Below, piece after piece: positions 8,291 to 17,611 of a stretch of DNA of 64,000 nucleotides. This stretch comes from Nitratireductor soli (GTDB lineage: Bacteria > Pseudomonadota > Alphaproteobacteria > Rhizobiales > Rhizobiaceae), in NCBI RefSeq assembly GCF_001050155.1, contig NZ_LFVY01000003.1, forward strand, positions 186,001 through 250,000, read 5' to 3'. Below the pieces are notes generated by a model. It searched no databases and had not been told where the DNA came from. It saw only the letters and a program-made list of their open reading frames with translations. The position numbers and the translations under genes were made by a program. The first letter of the stretch is position 1; each line of letters opens with the position of its first letter.

Positions 8291-8698
8291 TCAATCAGCG
8301 GCCGGGACAGGGCAGCTCATGTCGCCTTCCTCGCAGTCGAGATAGACCTTCAAATCCTCGATCCGGCTCTTCGTCATCGCGTCGAGGCAGGAGGAGGAGA
8401 CGAATGGATACACCGAGCCGCCTTCGACACCCGAGCTGGAGAACTTGCATTCGGCGTCACGGAAACCAATCCAGGCCTTCTGTGTGGAAACGAGGAGCTT
8501 TGCCGTATCGGCGTCGTCCTTGAGCCGGGCTTGAATCTTTCGATAGACCTTGTTCAACTCCGCATCCGAAGCCTTGTAGGCCTTTCCCGCGCAGATGTTC
8601 ATGTCGGTCTGGTTGGTCAGGTCGCCGCAGTTCTGTTCGGCCTGTGCAACGGTGAATGAAGCCAGGAACACGGCGACGGTCGCAATTGGCAGTTTCAT
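8291..8698 (-). CDS. secreted LprI/DUF1311-like protein (lysozyme-inhibitor-like)
   Basis: A small exported protein of 135 residues. Residues 1-20 form a signal peptide ending AQA-EQN, followed by a mature domain with paired cysteines (near 24 and 36, and several after 80) and the CGD..TQ.DMN.C pattern typical of the DUF1311/LprI N-terminal domain. In mycobacteria an LprI protein inhibits lysozyme; most proteobacterial members are uncharacterised. The ATG is chosen because GGAGAG precedes it and the signal peptide starts there. It stands alone, downstream of the IS630 scar. Confidence 0.75.
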   Translation of the reverse strand: MKLPIATVAVFLASFTVAQAEQNCGDLTNQTDMNICAGKAYKASDAELNKVYRKIQARLKDDADTAKLLVSTQKAWIGFRDAECKFSSSGVEGGSVYPFVSSSCLDAMTKSRIEDLKVYLDCEEGDMSCPVPAAD

Positions 8699-8884
8699 AA
8701 TCGCTCTCCAATAAAACAAGCAAGTACAGAGTCCCACCACAACCAATATTACCGTCAGGCCTCATTATCCACTCTGTAACCGGATGTTTCCGCACCGAGG
8801 GAAAAGAACGTTAGCGAATGATAAACTCGATCGCCCCACTAGGACATGGAACGGAACGCCGGTTCCACAAAGCGATCGATTGGT

Positions 8885-9337
8885 CTAACGGTCGATGCGC
8901 GTCGACAGGATGATCGAGCTCATGGTCCGGTCGACACCCTTCAAGGCGCCGATCGTATCGATCACCGCGTCCAGCTCGGCCACCGAAGGCGCCTCGACGA
9001 CGATGATCATGTCGAACGAGCCCGATACGGAGTGCAACGCGCGCACGGCCGGCAATTTCTCCATCGCTCCGATCACCTCCGCCGACAGTTTCGGCGACAC
9101 CGTGACAAGCAGATGCGCGCGGATCTGTGCCGCGTCGTATTCGCCCGACAGCCGCACGGCGTAGCCGGCGATGGTGCCGCTGCGCTCCAGGCGTTCGAGC
9201 CGGCTTTGCGCCGTCGAACGCGAGATGCCCAGCCGGCGGGCGATTTCCGACACCGACATGCGCGCATTCTCGCGCAGCAGGGCGATCACAGCGCGCTCGG
9301 AGTCTGGTATCGTCATATTGCTGAAACTCTCCATCAT
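8885..9337 (-). CDS. Lrp/AsnC-family transcriptional regulator
   Basis: A 150-residue feast/famine regulator: N-terminal helix-turn-helix (MSVSEIARRLGISRSTAQSRL, about 27-47) and a C-terminal RAM ligand-binding domain. It is divergent from the dehydrogenase gene at 9437 with 99 bases between starts, the usual arrangement for an Lrp protein controlling an amino-acid gene. An effector such as lysine is plausible given the neighbour. Confidence 0.88.
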   Translation of the reverse strand: MMESFSNMTIPDSERAVIALLRENARMSVSEIARRLGISRSTAQSRLERLERSGTIAGYAVRLSGEYDAAQIRAHLLVTVSPKLSAEVIGAMEKLPAVRALHSVSGSFDMIIVVEAPSVAELDAVIDTIGALKGVDRTMSSIILSTRIDR

Positions 9338-9436
9338 TTTGCGTGAAAGTAGCAGTCATATTACGCACAACGCATCTTCATTTCAACGTTGCCCTCGGCG
9401 ACCATGGTCCGACACATGGAATCGAAAGGGCATGGG

Positions 9437-10537
9437 ATGAAACAGATCGTAGTGACGGGCGCCGGGCGGATCGGCGCGACAATTGCCGGTATGCTGGCCG
9501 CCTCGGGCGATTATTCGGTTACCGTCGCCGACCGCTCCGCCGAGCAACTCGCCACCCTGCCCGCTCATCCGGGGATCGTCGGCGTGGAGGTCGATCTGTC
9601 CGACACCGGCGCGCTGGCGACGGTCCTTGAAGGCAAGTTCGCCGTGCTCAACGCCGCGCCTTACCATCTGACCGTGCCGATCGCCGAAGCGGCGGCCAAA
9701 GCCGGCACCCACTATCTCGACCTGACCGAGGACGTGAAGAGCACGCGCCGGGTGAAGGAGATCGCCGCGGCAGCGGGCACGGCCTTCATTCCGCAATGCG
9801 GCCTGGCGCCGGGTTTCATCACCATCGCCGCCAACTCGCTGGCCCGGCGCTTCGATGCGTTGCACGATGTGAAGATGCGCGTCGGCGCGCTGCCACAGTT
9901 TCCCGCCAATGCATTGAACTACAATCTGACCTGGTCGCCCGAAGGCGTGATCAACGAGTATTGCGAGCCCTGCGAGGCGATCGTCGATGGCCAGTTGAAA
10001 GAGGTGGCGCCGATGGAGGGGCTTGAGGAGTTCTCCCTCGACGGCGTGCGCTACGAGGCGTTCAACACCTCCGGCGGCCTGGGCTCCATCTGCCAGTCAC
10101 TCGCCGGACGCGTGCGCAATCTGAACTACCGCACCATCCGCTACCCCGGCCATGCGGCGATCATGAAGATCCTGCTCAACGATCTACGCCTGTCGGAGCG
10201 CCGCGATCTCCTGAAGGAACTGTTCGAGCACGCGCTGCCGGCGACGATGCAAGACGTCGTGGTGATCTTTGTCACCATAACAGGCTTGAAGAATGGCCGC
10301 CTGCTGCAGGAGAGCTACGCCAACACGGTGCATGCCGATCCGGCCGGCCCCGGCGCCCACAGCGCCATCCAGAAGACGACCGCCGCCGGCATCTGCACGG
10401 TGCTCGACCTGCTCGCCGCCGGCCTGCTGCCGGCAAAGGGATTGGTGCAGCAGGAAGACATCGCGCTGGATGATTTCCTCGCCAACCGTTTCGGCCGCAC
10501 CTATCTGCCAGAGGATCGTACCGCCCGCGCAGCCTGA
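9437..10537 (+). CDS. saccharopine/lysine dehydrogenase family protein
   Basis: A 366-residue protein with an N-terminal Rossmann fold (VTGAGRIGATIAGML, about 6-20) and the saccharopine-dehydrogenase C-terminal domain, including QCGLAPGF and the HPAF-type pocket region. The length and the lack of a second lobe resemble bacterial lysine 6-dehydrogenase more than fungal saccharopine reductase, but substrate residues cannot be settled by eye. The start follows AAAGGG. A divergent Lrp gene and nearby exporters at 10681 and 13174 support an amino-acid role. Confidence 0.8.
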   Translation: MKQIVVTGAGRIGATIAGMLAASGDYSVTVADRSAEQLATLPAHPGIVGVEVDLSDTGALATVLEGKFAVLNAAPYHLTVPIAEAAAKAGTHYLDLTEDVKSTRRVKEIAAAAGTAFIPQCGLAPGFITIAANSLARRFDALHDVKMRVGALPQFPANALNYNLTWSPEGVINEYCEPCEAIVDGQLKEVAPMEGLEEFSLDGVRYEAFNTSGGLGSICQSLAGRVRNLNYRTIRYPGHAAIMKILLNDLRLSERRDLLKELFEHALPATMQDVVVIFVTITGLKNGRLLQESYANTVHADPAGPGAHSAIQKTTAAGICTVLDLLAAGLLPAKGLVQQEDIALDDFLANRFGRTYLPEDRTARAA

Positions 10538-10680
10538 GAAAACAGGATGGTTGAACGCCTCTTGCCCTGAAGCGGTGGAAGCTGCGCGGAATGCCGCCCC
10601 GCCGGGAGAAAAGCACTGGCCGTACCGTTTGCGCCGCATGTGACATTGCGCGCCAGTGCGGGCGTTCATAAGGTCGCGCG

Positions 10681-11589
10681 ATGACCGCTGACCGCCCGCT
10701 TCTCGGCATTCTCCTGATGATCGGCTTTTGCGCGGTCGCTCCGATGGGCGATTCGATCGCCAAGCTGCTGGGCGAGACCGTCCCGTTGATCCAGCTTCTC
10801 GCCGTGCGGTTCGCCGCGCAGGTCGTCTTCCTGTTCCCGATCATCTGGTGGAGCGGCACGCGCCTCGCCATGAGTCCGCGCGCGATGCGCCTGACAGTCC
10901 TGCGCACGATCCTGCAGATCATCGGTATCGGCGCCATGTTCCTGTCGCTACGCTACCTGCCGCTGGCCGATGCAGTGGCGATCGCCTTCGTCATGCCGTT
11001 CATCATGCTGGCGCTTGGAAAATTCTTCCTCGGCGAAGCCGTCGGCCCGCGGCGGCTGACCGCCTGCACGGTGGGTTTCGCCGGCACGCTTCTCGTCGTA
11101 CAGCCGAGCTTTGCGACGGTCGGCGCGCCGGCTTTCCTGCCGCTGCTGGTGGCGGTTACCTTCGCCGCCTACATGCTCGTCACGCGGCAAATCGCCCGCG
11201 AAGCGGACCCACTGGCGTTGCAGGCCGTCAGCGGCCTGTTCGCGACCGTCGGGCTGGCCGTGCTGCTGCTCGCCAATGTGGGGCTCGACCTGCCAGCCTT
11301 GAAGCTCGTCAGGCCCGACCTGCGCGAAGCGCTCCTGCTCATCGGCGCGGGCTTCCTCGGCACCTTCGCCCATCTCCTGATGACCTGGTCGCTGCGCTTC
11401 GCGCCGTCGACGACGGTGGCGCCGATCCAGTATCTGGAAATCCCCTTCGCCACGGCGATCGGCTGGCTGGTGTTTCGCGACCTGCCCAACGGGCTGGCGG
11501 CGATCGGCATCGCCATCACCATGGCGGCAGGCCTCTACATCGTCTTCCGCGAGCGCGCGCAATCGAAGCCGCTTCCCGCGCAGGTCTGA
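10681..11589 (+). CDS. EamA/DMT-superfamily transporter
   Basis: A 302-residue membrane protein with about ten hydrophobic helices arranged as two EamA repeats (roughly 10-140 and 155-290). The pattern at the end of repeat two (PIQYLEIPFATAIGWLVFRDLP) is typical. Members export amino acids, purines or other metabolites. It follows the lysine-dehydrogenase-like gene by 143 bases and may export a related metabolite; the substrate is unknown. Confidence 0.88.
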   Translation: MTADRPLLGILLMIGFCAVAPMGDSIAKLLGETVPLIQLLAVRFAAQVVFLFPIIWWSGTRLAMSPRAMRLTVLRTILQIIGIGAMFLSLRYLPLADAVAIAFVMPFIMLALGKFFLGEAVGPRRLTACTVGFAGTLLVVQPSFATVGAPAFLPLLVAVTFAAYMLVTRQIAREADPLALQAVSGLFATVGLAVLLLANVGLDLPALKLVRPDLREALLLIGAGFLGTFAHLLMTWSLRFAPSTTVAPIQYLEIPFATAIGWLVFRDLPNGLAAIGIAITMAAGLYIVFRERAQSKPLPAQV

Positions 11590-11644
11590 CGCTCTTCCAG
11601 CCATGCCACGCGAACCGACGCGGGACCTCGCGCAGCCGGCGCCG

Positions 11645-12487
11645 TCAATGCGCCAGAAGCAGCGGCACGGGCACGGTTGCCAGCATGGAACGCGTGACGC
11701 CGCCCAGCACCGCCTCGCGGAAACGCGAATGAACGAAAGCGCCCATCACCAGAAGCTCGACCCTTTCGGCGGCGACAAAGGCGGTCAAACGGCCGGCCAC
11801 GTCGCCATCCGGCGCGGCGAGAGTTTCAAGGACAACGGCGGAAATGCCGTGCCTGGCGAGATAGGCCGCAAGATCCGCTCCGCGGGCCATGCGCGACAGG
11901 TCCTTCTCGCCGGTCACCGAGACAACGAACACCGCCCCCGCTCCTTGAAGGAAGGAAATCGCCCCATCCACGGCACGCGCCGCGCGCGCGCTCCCATCCC
12001 ACGCGACCGCCACGCGCCGCGGTTGCGGATTGCTGCCGGCTGGCGGTATCAGCAGAACGGGCCGACCGCTGTCGAACAGCACATGCTCGACGGCATCGCT
12101 GTGCGCGGCGCCAACCGCCTCCGGCGCATCGAGAATGCAGACGTCGTTGACCCGTGCACGGCGGGCGAGGCTTGCCGCCCGCGGCTCCAGCCGGGACAGG
12201 GCCGGTTCGCTGACGCAATCGACGCCAGCCGCCGCCGCCTTTCGCGCCGCGGCGCGCGCCGTCTCGCCAGTCATCCTTTCCAGCGCCTCCAGTTCGCCTT
12301 TCAGAGCGAAAGCGACGGAGCCCCCCGTCCTCGAAATGGGCAGGTAGACGGCCGGTGGCATGGTGCACACGGTCAGGCAGGACTCGTGCCTTTTCGCCAG
12401 CGCCACCGCGTAGTCCAGCGCCGGCGTTGTCTCGAAGGACGGCTGCGCCTCGAGACCGACGAGAATGCATTTCGGTTGATCGGCCAT
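11645..12487 (-). CDS. universal stress protein (tandem UspA domains)
   Basis: A 280-residue cytoplasmic protein with two Usp folds. The second half carries a VAWDGSARAARAVDGA start and a VMGAFVHSRFREAVLGG ATP-binding-like loop ending in VTRSML. GGAG is 7 bases before the chosen ATG; a GTG seven codons upstream is possible. Tandem UspA proteins are induced by starvation, oxidative or membrane stress. It is a single-gene unit convergent with the EamA gene. Confidence 0.85.
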   Translation of the reverse strand: MADQPKCILVGLEAQPSFETTPALDYAVALAKRHESCLTVCTMPPAVYLPISRTGGSVAFALKGELEALERMTGETARAAARKAAAAGVDCVSEPALSRLEPRAASLARRARVNDVCILDAPEAVGAAHSDAVEHVLFDSGRPVLLIPPAGSNPQPRRVAVAWDGSARAARAVDGAISFLQGAGAVFVVSVTGEKDLSRMARGADLAAYLARHGISAVVLETLAAPDGDVAGRLTAFVAAERVELLVMGAFVHSRFREAVLGGVTRSMLATVPVPLLLAH

Positions 12488-12686
12488 CAGTTGCTCCGTG
12501 ATCGCCACCGCCGATCCTGCAAGGTACGGATCGTCATCGGTGTTGCGAGGACAGATTAGCAGGCTTCGGCGATCCGGACTTGATGCGGATCAAGAATGGG
12601 CGGACCCTGCGTGCCCGGGATTGATCCTCGTCAAGGCGAAGGCCTCTTCCAGTGGCCAGGATCGAACGAAAAGGAAGGGACGCGCA

Positions 12687-13073
12687 ATGACAACCGTATC
12701 GGAACTTTCTCCCAGATTCCGCCATGTCCGGCTGGAACTTGCCCGCGAGAAGGGCCACCCGCTGGGCGATCACGAGGAAGGCTACGACCTCCTCGTGCCG
12801 CTCGATGCCGAGGGGCGTCTCGATGCAGTGGAATGGAAGAAGCATCAGATGCAATGCCGCGTCCGCCTCTTCCGGCCCAATGCCGAGGACCGGATCGGCC
12901 GCCTGCGCCGCAAGCCGGGCGGACAATGGTATTTCGACTACGAGGAAGGAGAGCGCGACGACGAGATCGGCTTCCGTCTCGGCGAGGAACGCTTCGTGCA
13001 GGGCGAGTATGTGTCGATCGCCCGTGACGGCAAGATGCACACTTTCCAGATCAAGCTGGTCGAGCGGCTGTAG
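12687..13073 (+). CDS. conserved hypothetical protein, 128 residues
   Basis: An acidic/basic soluble protein with no signal peptide or membrane segment. Its sequence alternates charged stretches (EDRIGRLRRKPGGQW, YEEGERDDEIGF) in what looks like a small beta-rich fold. AAGGAAGGGA lies just upstream of the ATG. I do not recognise a named family. It is a single gene between the usp gene and a LysE exporter gene. An in-frame start at 12498 would add an unlikely Arg/Ser-rich leader. Confidence 0.7.
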   Translation: MTTVSELSPRFRHVRLELAREKGHPLGDHEEGYDLLVPLDAEGRLDAVEWKKHQMQCRVRLFRPNAEDRIGRLRRKPGGQWYFDYEEGERDDEIGFRLGEERFVQGEYVSIARDGKMHTFQIKLVERL

Positions 13074-13173
13074 CCGCGGCGCGCCGGCGGAGCGGCGATT
13101 CACACTGCCCCTTGGCGCGACGCCGGCTTTTGTTCTAGGCTTGCGGCGGTTCCGCTCAAGGATTGAAATCTCC

Positions 13174-13782
13174 ATGATCGCCTGGTCGATCTTCCTGCCG
13201 GCCTGTTTTGCACTCAACTGCGCACCCGGGCCCAACAACATGCTGACCTTCGCCAATGCGGCGCGACTGGGTTTCGTGCCGGCGCTTCTTGGTGGACTGG
13301 GACGGCTGCCGGCATTCGCCCTGTTGATCCTCGTCACCATTGTCGGGCTCGGCGCCGTGCTGGCGGCCTCGGCAACCGCCTTCGCGGTCGTCAAGCTCGT
13401 CGGCGCGGTGTATCTCATCTATGTCGGCATACAGTTCTGGCGCAAGGCGCGGGCGTTGGCCGCCGCGCGGTCACTCGACAAGGCACTTGGCACCCTGATG
13501 CGGCGCGACTTCATGATGGCGATCAGCAATCCGAAGGCGATTGCCGTTTTCACCGCCTTCTTCCCGCAGTTCATCAATACGTCGGCGCCTGCCTGGAAGC
13601 AGCTTGCCGCCATGGGCGGTGCGTTCCTGCTGCTGGAGGTGGCAGCGGTTGTGCTTTATGTCGTTGCCGGCGTCGTCCTGGGAAGGATGCTGAAGTCGGA
13701 ACGCGTGTTCGTCCATCTCAATCGGCTGGTCGGCAGCGTGCTGATCGTCTCCGGCGGCACCATGGCTTTCGCCCGGTCTTGA
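13174..13782 (+). CDS. LysE-family amino-acid exporter
   Basis: A 202-residue membrane protein of the LysE/RhtB family: five to six hydrophobic helices and the N-terminal PGPNNMLTFANAARLGF signature at about 19-35. Members export basic or neutral amino acids or homoserine lactones. A start at 13174 gives the normal family length. Its presence close to the Lrp and lysine-dehydrogenase-like genes hints at lysine or related export. Confidence 0.88.
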   Translation: MIAWSIFLPACFALNCAPGPNNMLTFANAARLGFVPALLGGLGRLPAFALLILVTIVGLGAVLAASATAFAVVKLVGAVYLIYVGIQFWRKARALAAARSLDKALGTLMRRDFMMAISNPKAIAVFTAFFPQFINTSAPAWKQLAAMGGAFLLLEVAAVVLYVVAGVVLGRMLKSERVFVHLNRLVGSVLIVSGGTMAFARS

Positions 13783-13954
13783 CAAATGCTGCGGATTGCC
13801 GCGGTTCGAACCCTTTCCTTCGCACCTGCAACATGCTTTATTCCGCCCGCCAGTTCCGGCGCCTCCTCCCGGCGTAGGAGCCCAGCCAACCCAACCCGAA
13901 AGCCACCTGCCCTCTCCTGGGGCGGGCGCAGCTTTGTTGTCGAAGGATTGATCC

Positions 13955-14497
13955 ATGACGGTTAGAAAAGTTCCAGACGTCACGTTCCGCACCCGCGTGC
14001 GCGATGAGGCCATCGAAGGCCCGAACCCCTATCGCTGGGAAGACAAGACCACCGCCGATTATTTCGCCGGCAAGCGTGTTGTCCTGTTCTCGCTGCCGGG
14101 TGCCTTCACGCCCACCTGCTCGACTTTCCAGCTGCCCGATTTCGAAAAGCTCTATGCCGAGTTCCAGGCGCAGGGCATCGACGAGATCTACTGCGTCTCC
14201 GTCAACGACGCCTTCGTCATGAATGCCTGGGGCAAGACGCAAGGGTTGAAGAACGTCAAGCTCATCCCCGACGGGTCGGGTGAATTCACCCGCAAGATGG
14301 GCATGCTGGTCGCCAAGGACAATCTCGGCTTCGGCATGCGCTCCTGGCGCTACGCGGCCGTCATCGACAACGGCATCGTCGAGAAGTGGTTCGAGGAAGA
14401 GGGCTTCTCGGACAATTGCGACAGCGATCCCTATGGCGTTTCCTCGCCACAGAACATTCTGGAAAACCTGAAGGCCGGCGACGCGGTCGCCGCCTGA
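13955..14497 (+). CDS. peroxiredoxin (Prx5/glutaredoxin-dependent type)
   Basis: A 180-residue thiol peroxidase with the catalytic motif PGAFTPTCS (about 49-57; peroxidatic cysteine near 56), preceded by LFSLPGAF, diagnostic of the Prx5 group that uses glutathione or glutaredoxin. The C-terminal half has the DNLGFGMRSWRYA region. It reduces hydrogen and alkyl peroxides in the cytoplasm. It is convergent with gnd and shares a terminator-like stem with it. Confidence 0.9.
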   Translation: MTVRKVPDVTFRTRVRDEAIEGPNPYRWEDKTTADYFAGKRVVLFSLPGAFTPTCSTFQLPDFEKLYAEFQAQGIDEIYCVSVNDAFVMNAWGKTQGLKNVKLIPDGSGEFTRKMGMLVAKDNLGFGMRSWRYAAVIDNGIVEKWFEEEGFSDNCDSDPYGVSSPQNILENLKAGDAVAA

Positions 14498-14512
14498 GCC
14501 TGAGATGATCGT

Positions 14513-14546
14513 TCTCCCTCGCCCTGGGATGACCGGGTGAGGGAGA
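14513..14546. terminator. bidirectional terminator-like hairpin between peroxiredoxin and gnd
   Basis: TCTCCCTCGCCC at 14513-14524 pairs with GGGTGAGGGAGA at 14535-14546, a 12-bp stem with one G-T wobble and a 10-base loop, followed on the plus side by CGTCTTCTTC. It lies in the gap between two convergent stop codons. Confidence 0.65.
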
Positions 14547-14554
14547 CGTCTTCT

Positions 14555-15982
14555 TCACTCCGCCGCCGCGTCGATGATGGCAGGCCACCTGCCGTGCAGA
14601 TCGCTGCCTCGGCCCTCGATCTCGAAACCATGCGCGCCGAAAAAATCGCGCTGGCCCTGGATCAGGTTCGCCGTGCCCTGCGCCTGGCGGCTGCCGTCGA
14701 AGTAAGACAGCGCCGAGGACAGGCAGATGAGCGGCAGCTCGCCCATCGCGCCGGCGGCCACGACGCGGCGCAGCGCCGGGTGGCAATCCTTCATGACCTG
14801 GACGAAATCCGGCACCATCAGAAGATTGGTCGAGGCGTCGCTCGCGAAAGCCGTCGCCATCTGGTCGAGGAAGCGCGAGCGGATGATGCAGCCGGCGCGC
14901 CATATCCTGGCAATGGTGGCGAGATGCAGGCCCCAGCCGTTTTGCTCCGCGGCACGGGCGATGACGGAGAAGCCTTGCGTGTAGGAGACGATCTTGCCCG
15001 CCAGAAGGGCCTTCTCGAGATCGTCTATGGTTACAGCAATACTGCCCCTGCCCGGCTTGCCGTAGATCCTTTCCGCCGCGATGCGCTCGTCCTTGCGTGC
15101 CGAGATGGCGCGCGCCGCGACCGCGCCCTCAATGGCCGTTGCCGGCACGCCGAGCTCCTGGGCGGCGATCGCCGACCACACGCCGGTGCCCTTCTGGCCG
15201 GCCTTGTCGAGGATCAGTTCCACCAGTGGCCGGCCGGTCTCGCCGTCGGTTGCTTCCAGAACCAACCCGGTGATCTCGATCAGATAGGAGTTCAGCGGAC
15301 CCGCGTTCCAGCGCTTGAAGACGGCGGCTGAGGCGGCTGCATCCATGCCCAGCCCGTCGCGCATGACGCCGTAGATTTCGGCGATCATCTGCATGTCGCC
15401 ATATTCGATGCCGTTGTGGATCGTCTTGACGAAATGGCCGGCGCCGCCTTCGCCCAGCCAGGCGCAGCAGCTCTCACCCTCGAAGTCGGCGGCGATCGCC
15501 TTCAGCACCGGCTCGGCGTTGTGCCACTCCTCCTTGGAACCGCCGACCATGATCGACGGACCGTGCCGCGCACCCTCCGCGCCGCCCGAAACGCCGACGC
15601 CCAGATAGCCGATGCCCTCCGGCCGCAATGCGTCGAAGCGGCGCTGTGTGTCGCTGGACAGCGAATTGCCGCATTCGATGATGGCGTCACCCTTGTCGAG
15701 CAGCGGCAGAAGCTGGGCGATCATGTCGTCCACCGGCTTGCCGGCCTTGACCATGATGATGATCGAGCGGGGTGTCCTGAGCGACCGGACGAAGGCGGTG
15801 AGGTCGGCCTCGGGCAGGGTTCGCCCGTCGAGCCCCTGCTGGCGGGCCGCCACCATGAAATCCTCGATCTTGGCAACCGAACGATTGTTGACGGCAACCG
15901 TATAGCCCTTCTCGGCGATGTTGAGCGCCAAGTTCGCTCCCATGACGCCCAGGCCGATAAGGCCGATATCCGCTTTCGACAT
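14555..15982 (-). CDS. gnd: 6-phosphogluconate dehydrogenase (decarboxylating)
   Basis: A 475-residue enzyme of the pentose phosphate pathway that converts 6-phosphogluconate and NADP+ to ribulose 5-phosphate, CO2 and NADPH. The Rossmann motif GLGVMGANLALN is at about 8-19, and the substrate loop VSGGAEGARHGPSIM and the catalytic lysine region HFVKTIHNGIEYGDMQ follow in order. The length matches the long GndA-type enzymes. It is a single gene with no operon partner. Confidence 0.95.
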   Translation of the reverse strand: MSKADIGLIGLGVMGANLALNIAEKGYTVAVNNRSVAKIEDFMVAARQQGLDGRTLPEADLTAFVRSLRTPRSIIIMVKAGKPVDDMIAQLLPLLDKGDAIIECGNSLSSDTQRRFDALRPEGIGYLGVGVSGGAEGARHGPSIMVGGSKEEWHNAEPVLKAIAADFEGESCCAWLGEGGAGHFVKTIHNGIEYGDMQMIAEIYGVMRDGLGMDAAASAAVFKRWNAGPLNSYLIEITGLVLEATDGETGRPLVELILDKAGQKGTGVWSAIAAQELGVPATAIEGAVAARAISARKDERIAAERIYGKPGRGSIAVTIDDLEKALLAGKIVSYTQGFSVIARAAEQNGWGLHLATIARIWRAGCIIRSRFLDQMATAFASDASTNLLMVPDFVQVMKDCHPALRRVVAAGAMGELPLICLSSALSYFDGSRQAQGTANLIQGQRDFFGAHGFEIEGRGSDLHGRWPAIIDAAAE

Positions 15983-16145
15983 TGCACACTCTCTTAATCA
16001 GACGATTCCCGGAGCGTCACTATGGACCATGGCGAGGGCCGATGCATCCCCGCCGATCAAGCCCAACCAGGCGATTGCTGAGTGCGGACAGAGCCATTGG
16101 AGCGCCGGCCATTGCAGGCCGGCGCTCCCGTTCGTCAGAGCTGGT

Positions 16146-16481
16146 TTAGCTGGACAGTCCGGCAACCAAACCTGCAGCGACACCTCCAGCGATTGCGCCG
16201 AGCGCCACGCCGCCTGCCGCACCGCCCGCCGTTCCCACGGCTGCACCGATGGTTGCGCCAAGTCCGGCGCCTGCTATCGTCCCGACGGGAGTAAAAGCCG
16301 TGCCGACCACCCCACCGATCACCGCGCCGGCAGCCGTGCCGATTCCAGCGCCGATCGGGCTGCCGACAGCGACCCCCAATCCACCGCCGGCGATCGCCGA
16401 CCCGAGCATTGAAGCACCACCGCCACCAAAGCTAATCGGTGCATGCATATCATCATCACGAGCATCAAAAACGATCATCAT
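16146..16481 (-). CDS. glycine-zipper small protein (possible membrane-inserting or bacteriocin-like peptide)
   Basis: A 111-residue protein, over half glycine and alanine. After a short acidic leader (MMIVFDARDDDMHAPI) comes FGGGGA and then repeated G-x3-G/A zipper steps, giving about three long hydrophobic hairpin-like segments to the C terminus. AGGAG precedes the double ATG. Glycine zippers occur in class II bacteriocins, pore-formers, and outer-membrane or phage proteins. The leader-plus-GGGG pattern makes a bacteriocin worth testing, but no maturation or immunity gene is visible nearby. Confidence 0.6.
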   Translation of the reverse strand: MMIVFDARDDDMHAPISFGGGGASMLGSAIAGGGLGVAVGSPIGAGIGTAAGAVIGGVVGTAFTPVGTIAGAGLGATIGAAVGTAGGAAGGVALGAIAGGVAAGLVAGLSS

Positions 16482-17340
16482 TCAAATCTCCTGGATACAA
16501 TCTGGGGTTTTCTTTGAATCTCCCCGCCGATAATTGCCGGACCCAACGATCCGGCGGCTCAAATGGCATGAACGACAGCGCCGTTCATGCCTATACGTCC
16601 TCCTTGCACAACTCTCGCATGAAGGCCGCTCCTTACCGCGCCCCATCCGAGCACGGAAACAGTATAAGTAAATAACATCAGATTCAGTTAGATAAAAATA
16701 TTATATGTTATATACTTCTTTATTTACATCATAAATTATATCACAAATACTTATGGTTGATTTGTTATATATCAACTTCAAGACTTCATACTGAAAGATT
16801 ATTTCTTTATCGGCGTATGTCAACTATGATTTCTTTTTGCAATACACCAGCCGGGAAAAGGTACTTTTCATTGATCCCGAAGGCGCGCGCCAATGTGGTC
16901 AACTGGGCTCGAACTACTGGCATTTTCCGCGCCGGCAGTGCCGCGATGAGGCTTGGCGCGGCCTGATGCGCAGCGATCGGTTCGGATTTGGTCTGTGCGA
17001 TTGATGCTGCTTGCCGATTTCGGCGTCGCGACAAGGATTTTGGCGGATTTCACCGTCATGCGGGCCGCAGTTCGCCCCTGGTGCCCAACGAAGCGGGTGA
17101 GATTATAGGCGAGGTTGGCCGTACCAATCTTCGTCCTGGCCCGCGCGATACCGATGGTGCGCACGAACAGGCCCATACGGAACTTCTGCTGCCCGAGCGG
17201 CGAATCACAACGACAGTGAATCAGAAATGCGCCGAGATGGGGGGCTTCGAAGTGTCCTGCTGCTGGTTTCGTGGACACAGAGATAGGGCATTTGGACTGC
17301 CCCTAGCCCGGTAGACAGGCCCCGCCTATCCTTTGAGCAT
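16482..17340. other. mixed intergenic region with an AT-rich patch and IS debris
   Basis: No intact gene is supported. From about 16660 to 16850 the base composition falls far below the surroundings, with long A/T runs and TATATA-like stretches. This is the upstream side of the glycine-zipper gene. From about 16960 the sequence becomes GC-rich and contains an IS5-type transposase fragment on the minus strand and the left end of an IS3-type element. Confidence 0.55.
17060..17235 (-). pseudogene. IS5-family transposase C-terminal fragment
   Basis: On the minus strand a frame encodes KFRMGLFVRTIGIARARTK followed by IGTANLAYNLTRFVGHQGRTA. This matches the well-conserved C-terminal end of IS5-group transposases (R-x-IG-x-xRA-x-TKIG-x-AN-x-AYN). 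The DDE core is absent, so only a scar remains. Boundaries are approximate. Confidence 0.6.
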
Positions 17341-17352
17341 AGGAGGCAGCTT

Positions 17353-17485
17353 GTGAGTACACAGAGATTTACCCCAGAATTTAAAGAAGAAGCCGTTCGG
17401 CAGGTGGTTGAACGTGGCTATGGTGTTCCGGATGTCGGAGCGCGTTTGGGTGTGTCGGCGCATAGTCTGTACAAATGGGCATCAT
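17353..17485 (+). pseudogene. IS3-family OrfA fragment
   Basis: The first about 45 codons encode RFTPEFKEEAVRQVVERGYG and LGVSAHSLYKWA, the helix-turn-helix start of IS3-family OrfA. GGAGGC precedes the GTG start. Homology stops abruptly at about 17485, and the frame then reads into unrelated sequence to a stop at 17565. OrfB and the rest of the element are missing. The break lies about 125 bases upstream of nadQ. Confidence 0.8.
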
Positions 17486-17611
17486 CTGTCTGGATCGCAC
17501 CGCTAACGCGATCGCCTGCCTCGTCGCCGTCTTGCTCCGGTGTTTCACAGCGCTGCTTGCCCTGATACACCCTCGTACCAGCGGCGCCTTTGGGTGGCAT
17601 ACGAGGTTGGA

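Noticed and set aside
8197-8523. Plus-strand frame after the palindrome as the start of a second IS630 copy
   Set aside because: It runs antisense to the LprI-like gene, which has a signal peptide and ribosome site; no transposase motif is visible beyond the inverted repeat.
16807-17034. 75-codon minus-strand frame at the edge of the AT-rich patch as a toxin or antitoxin
   Set aside because: No recognisable fold, no ribosome site, no partner frame; it overlaps IS debris.
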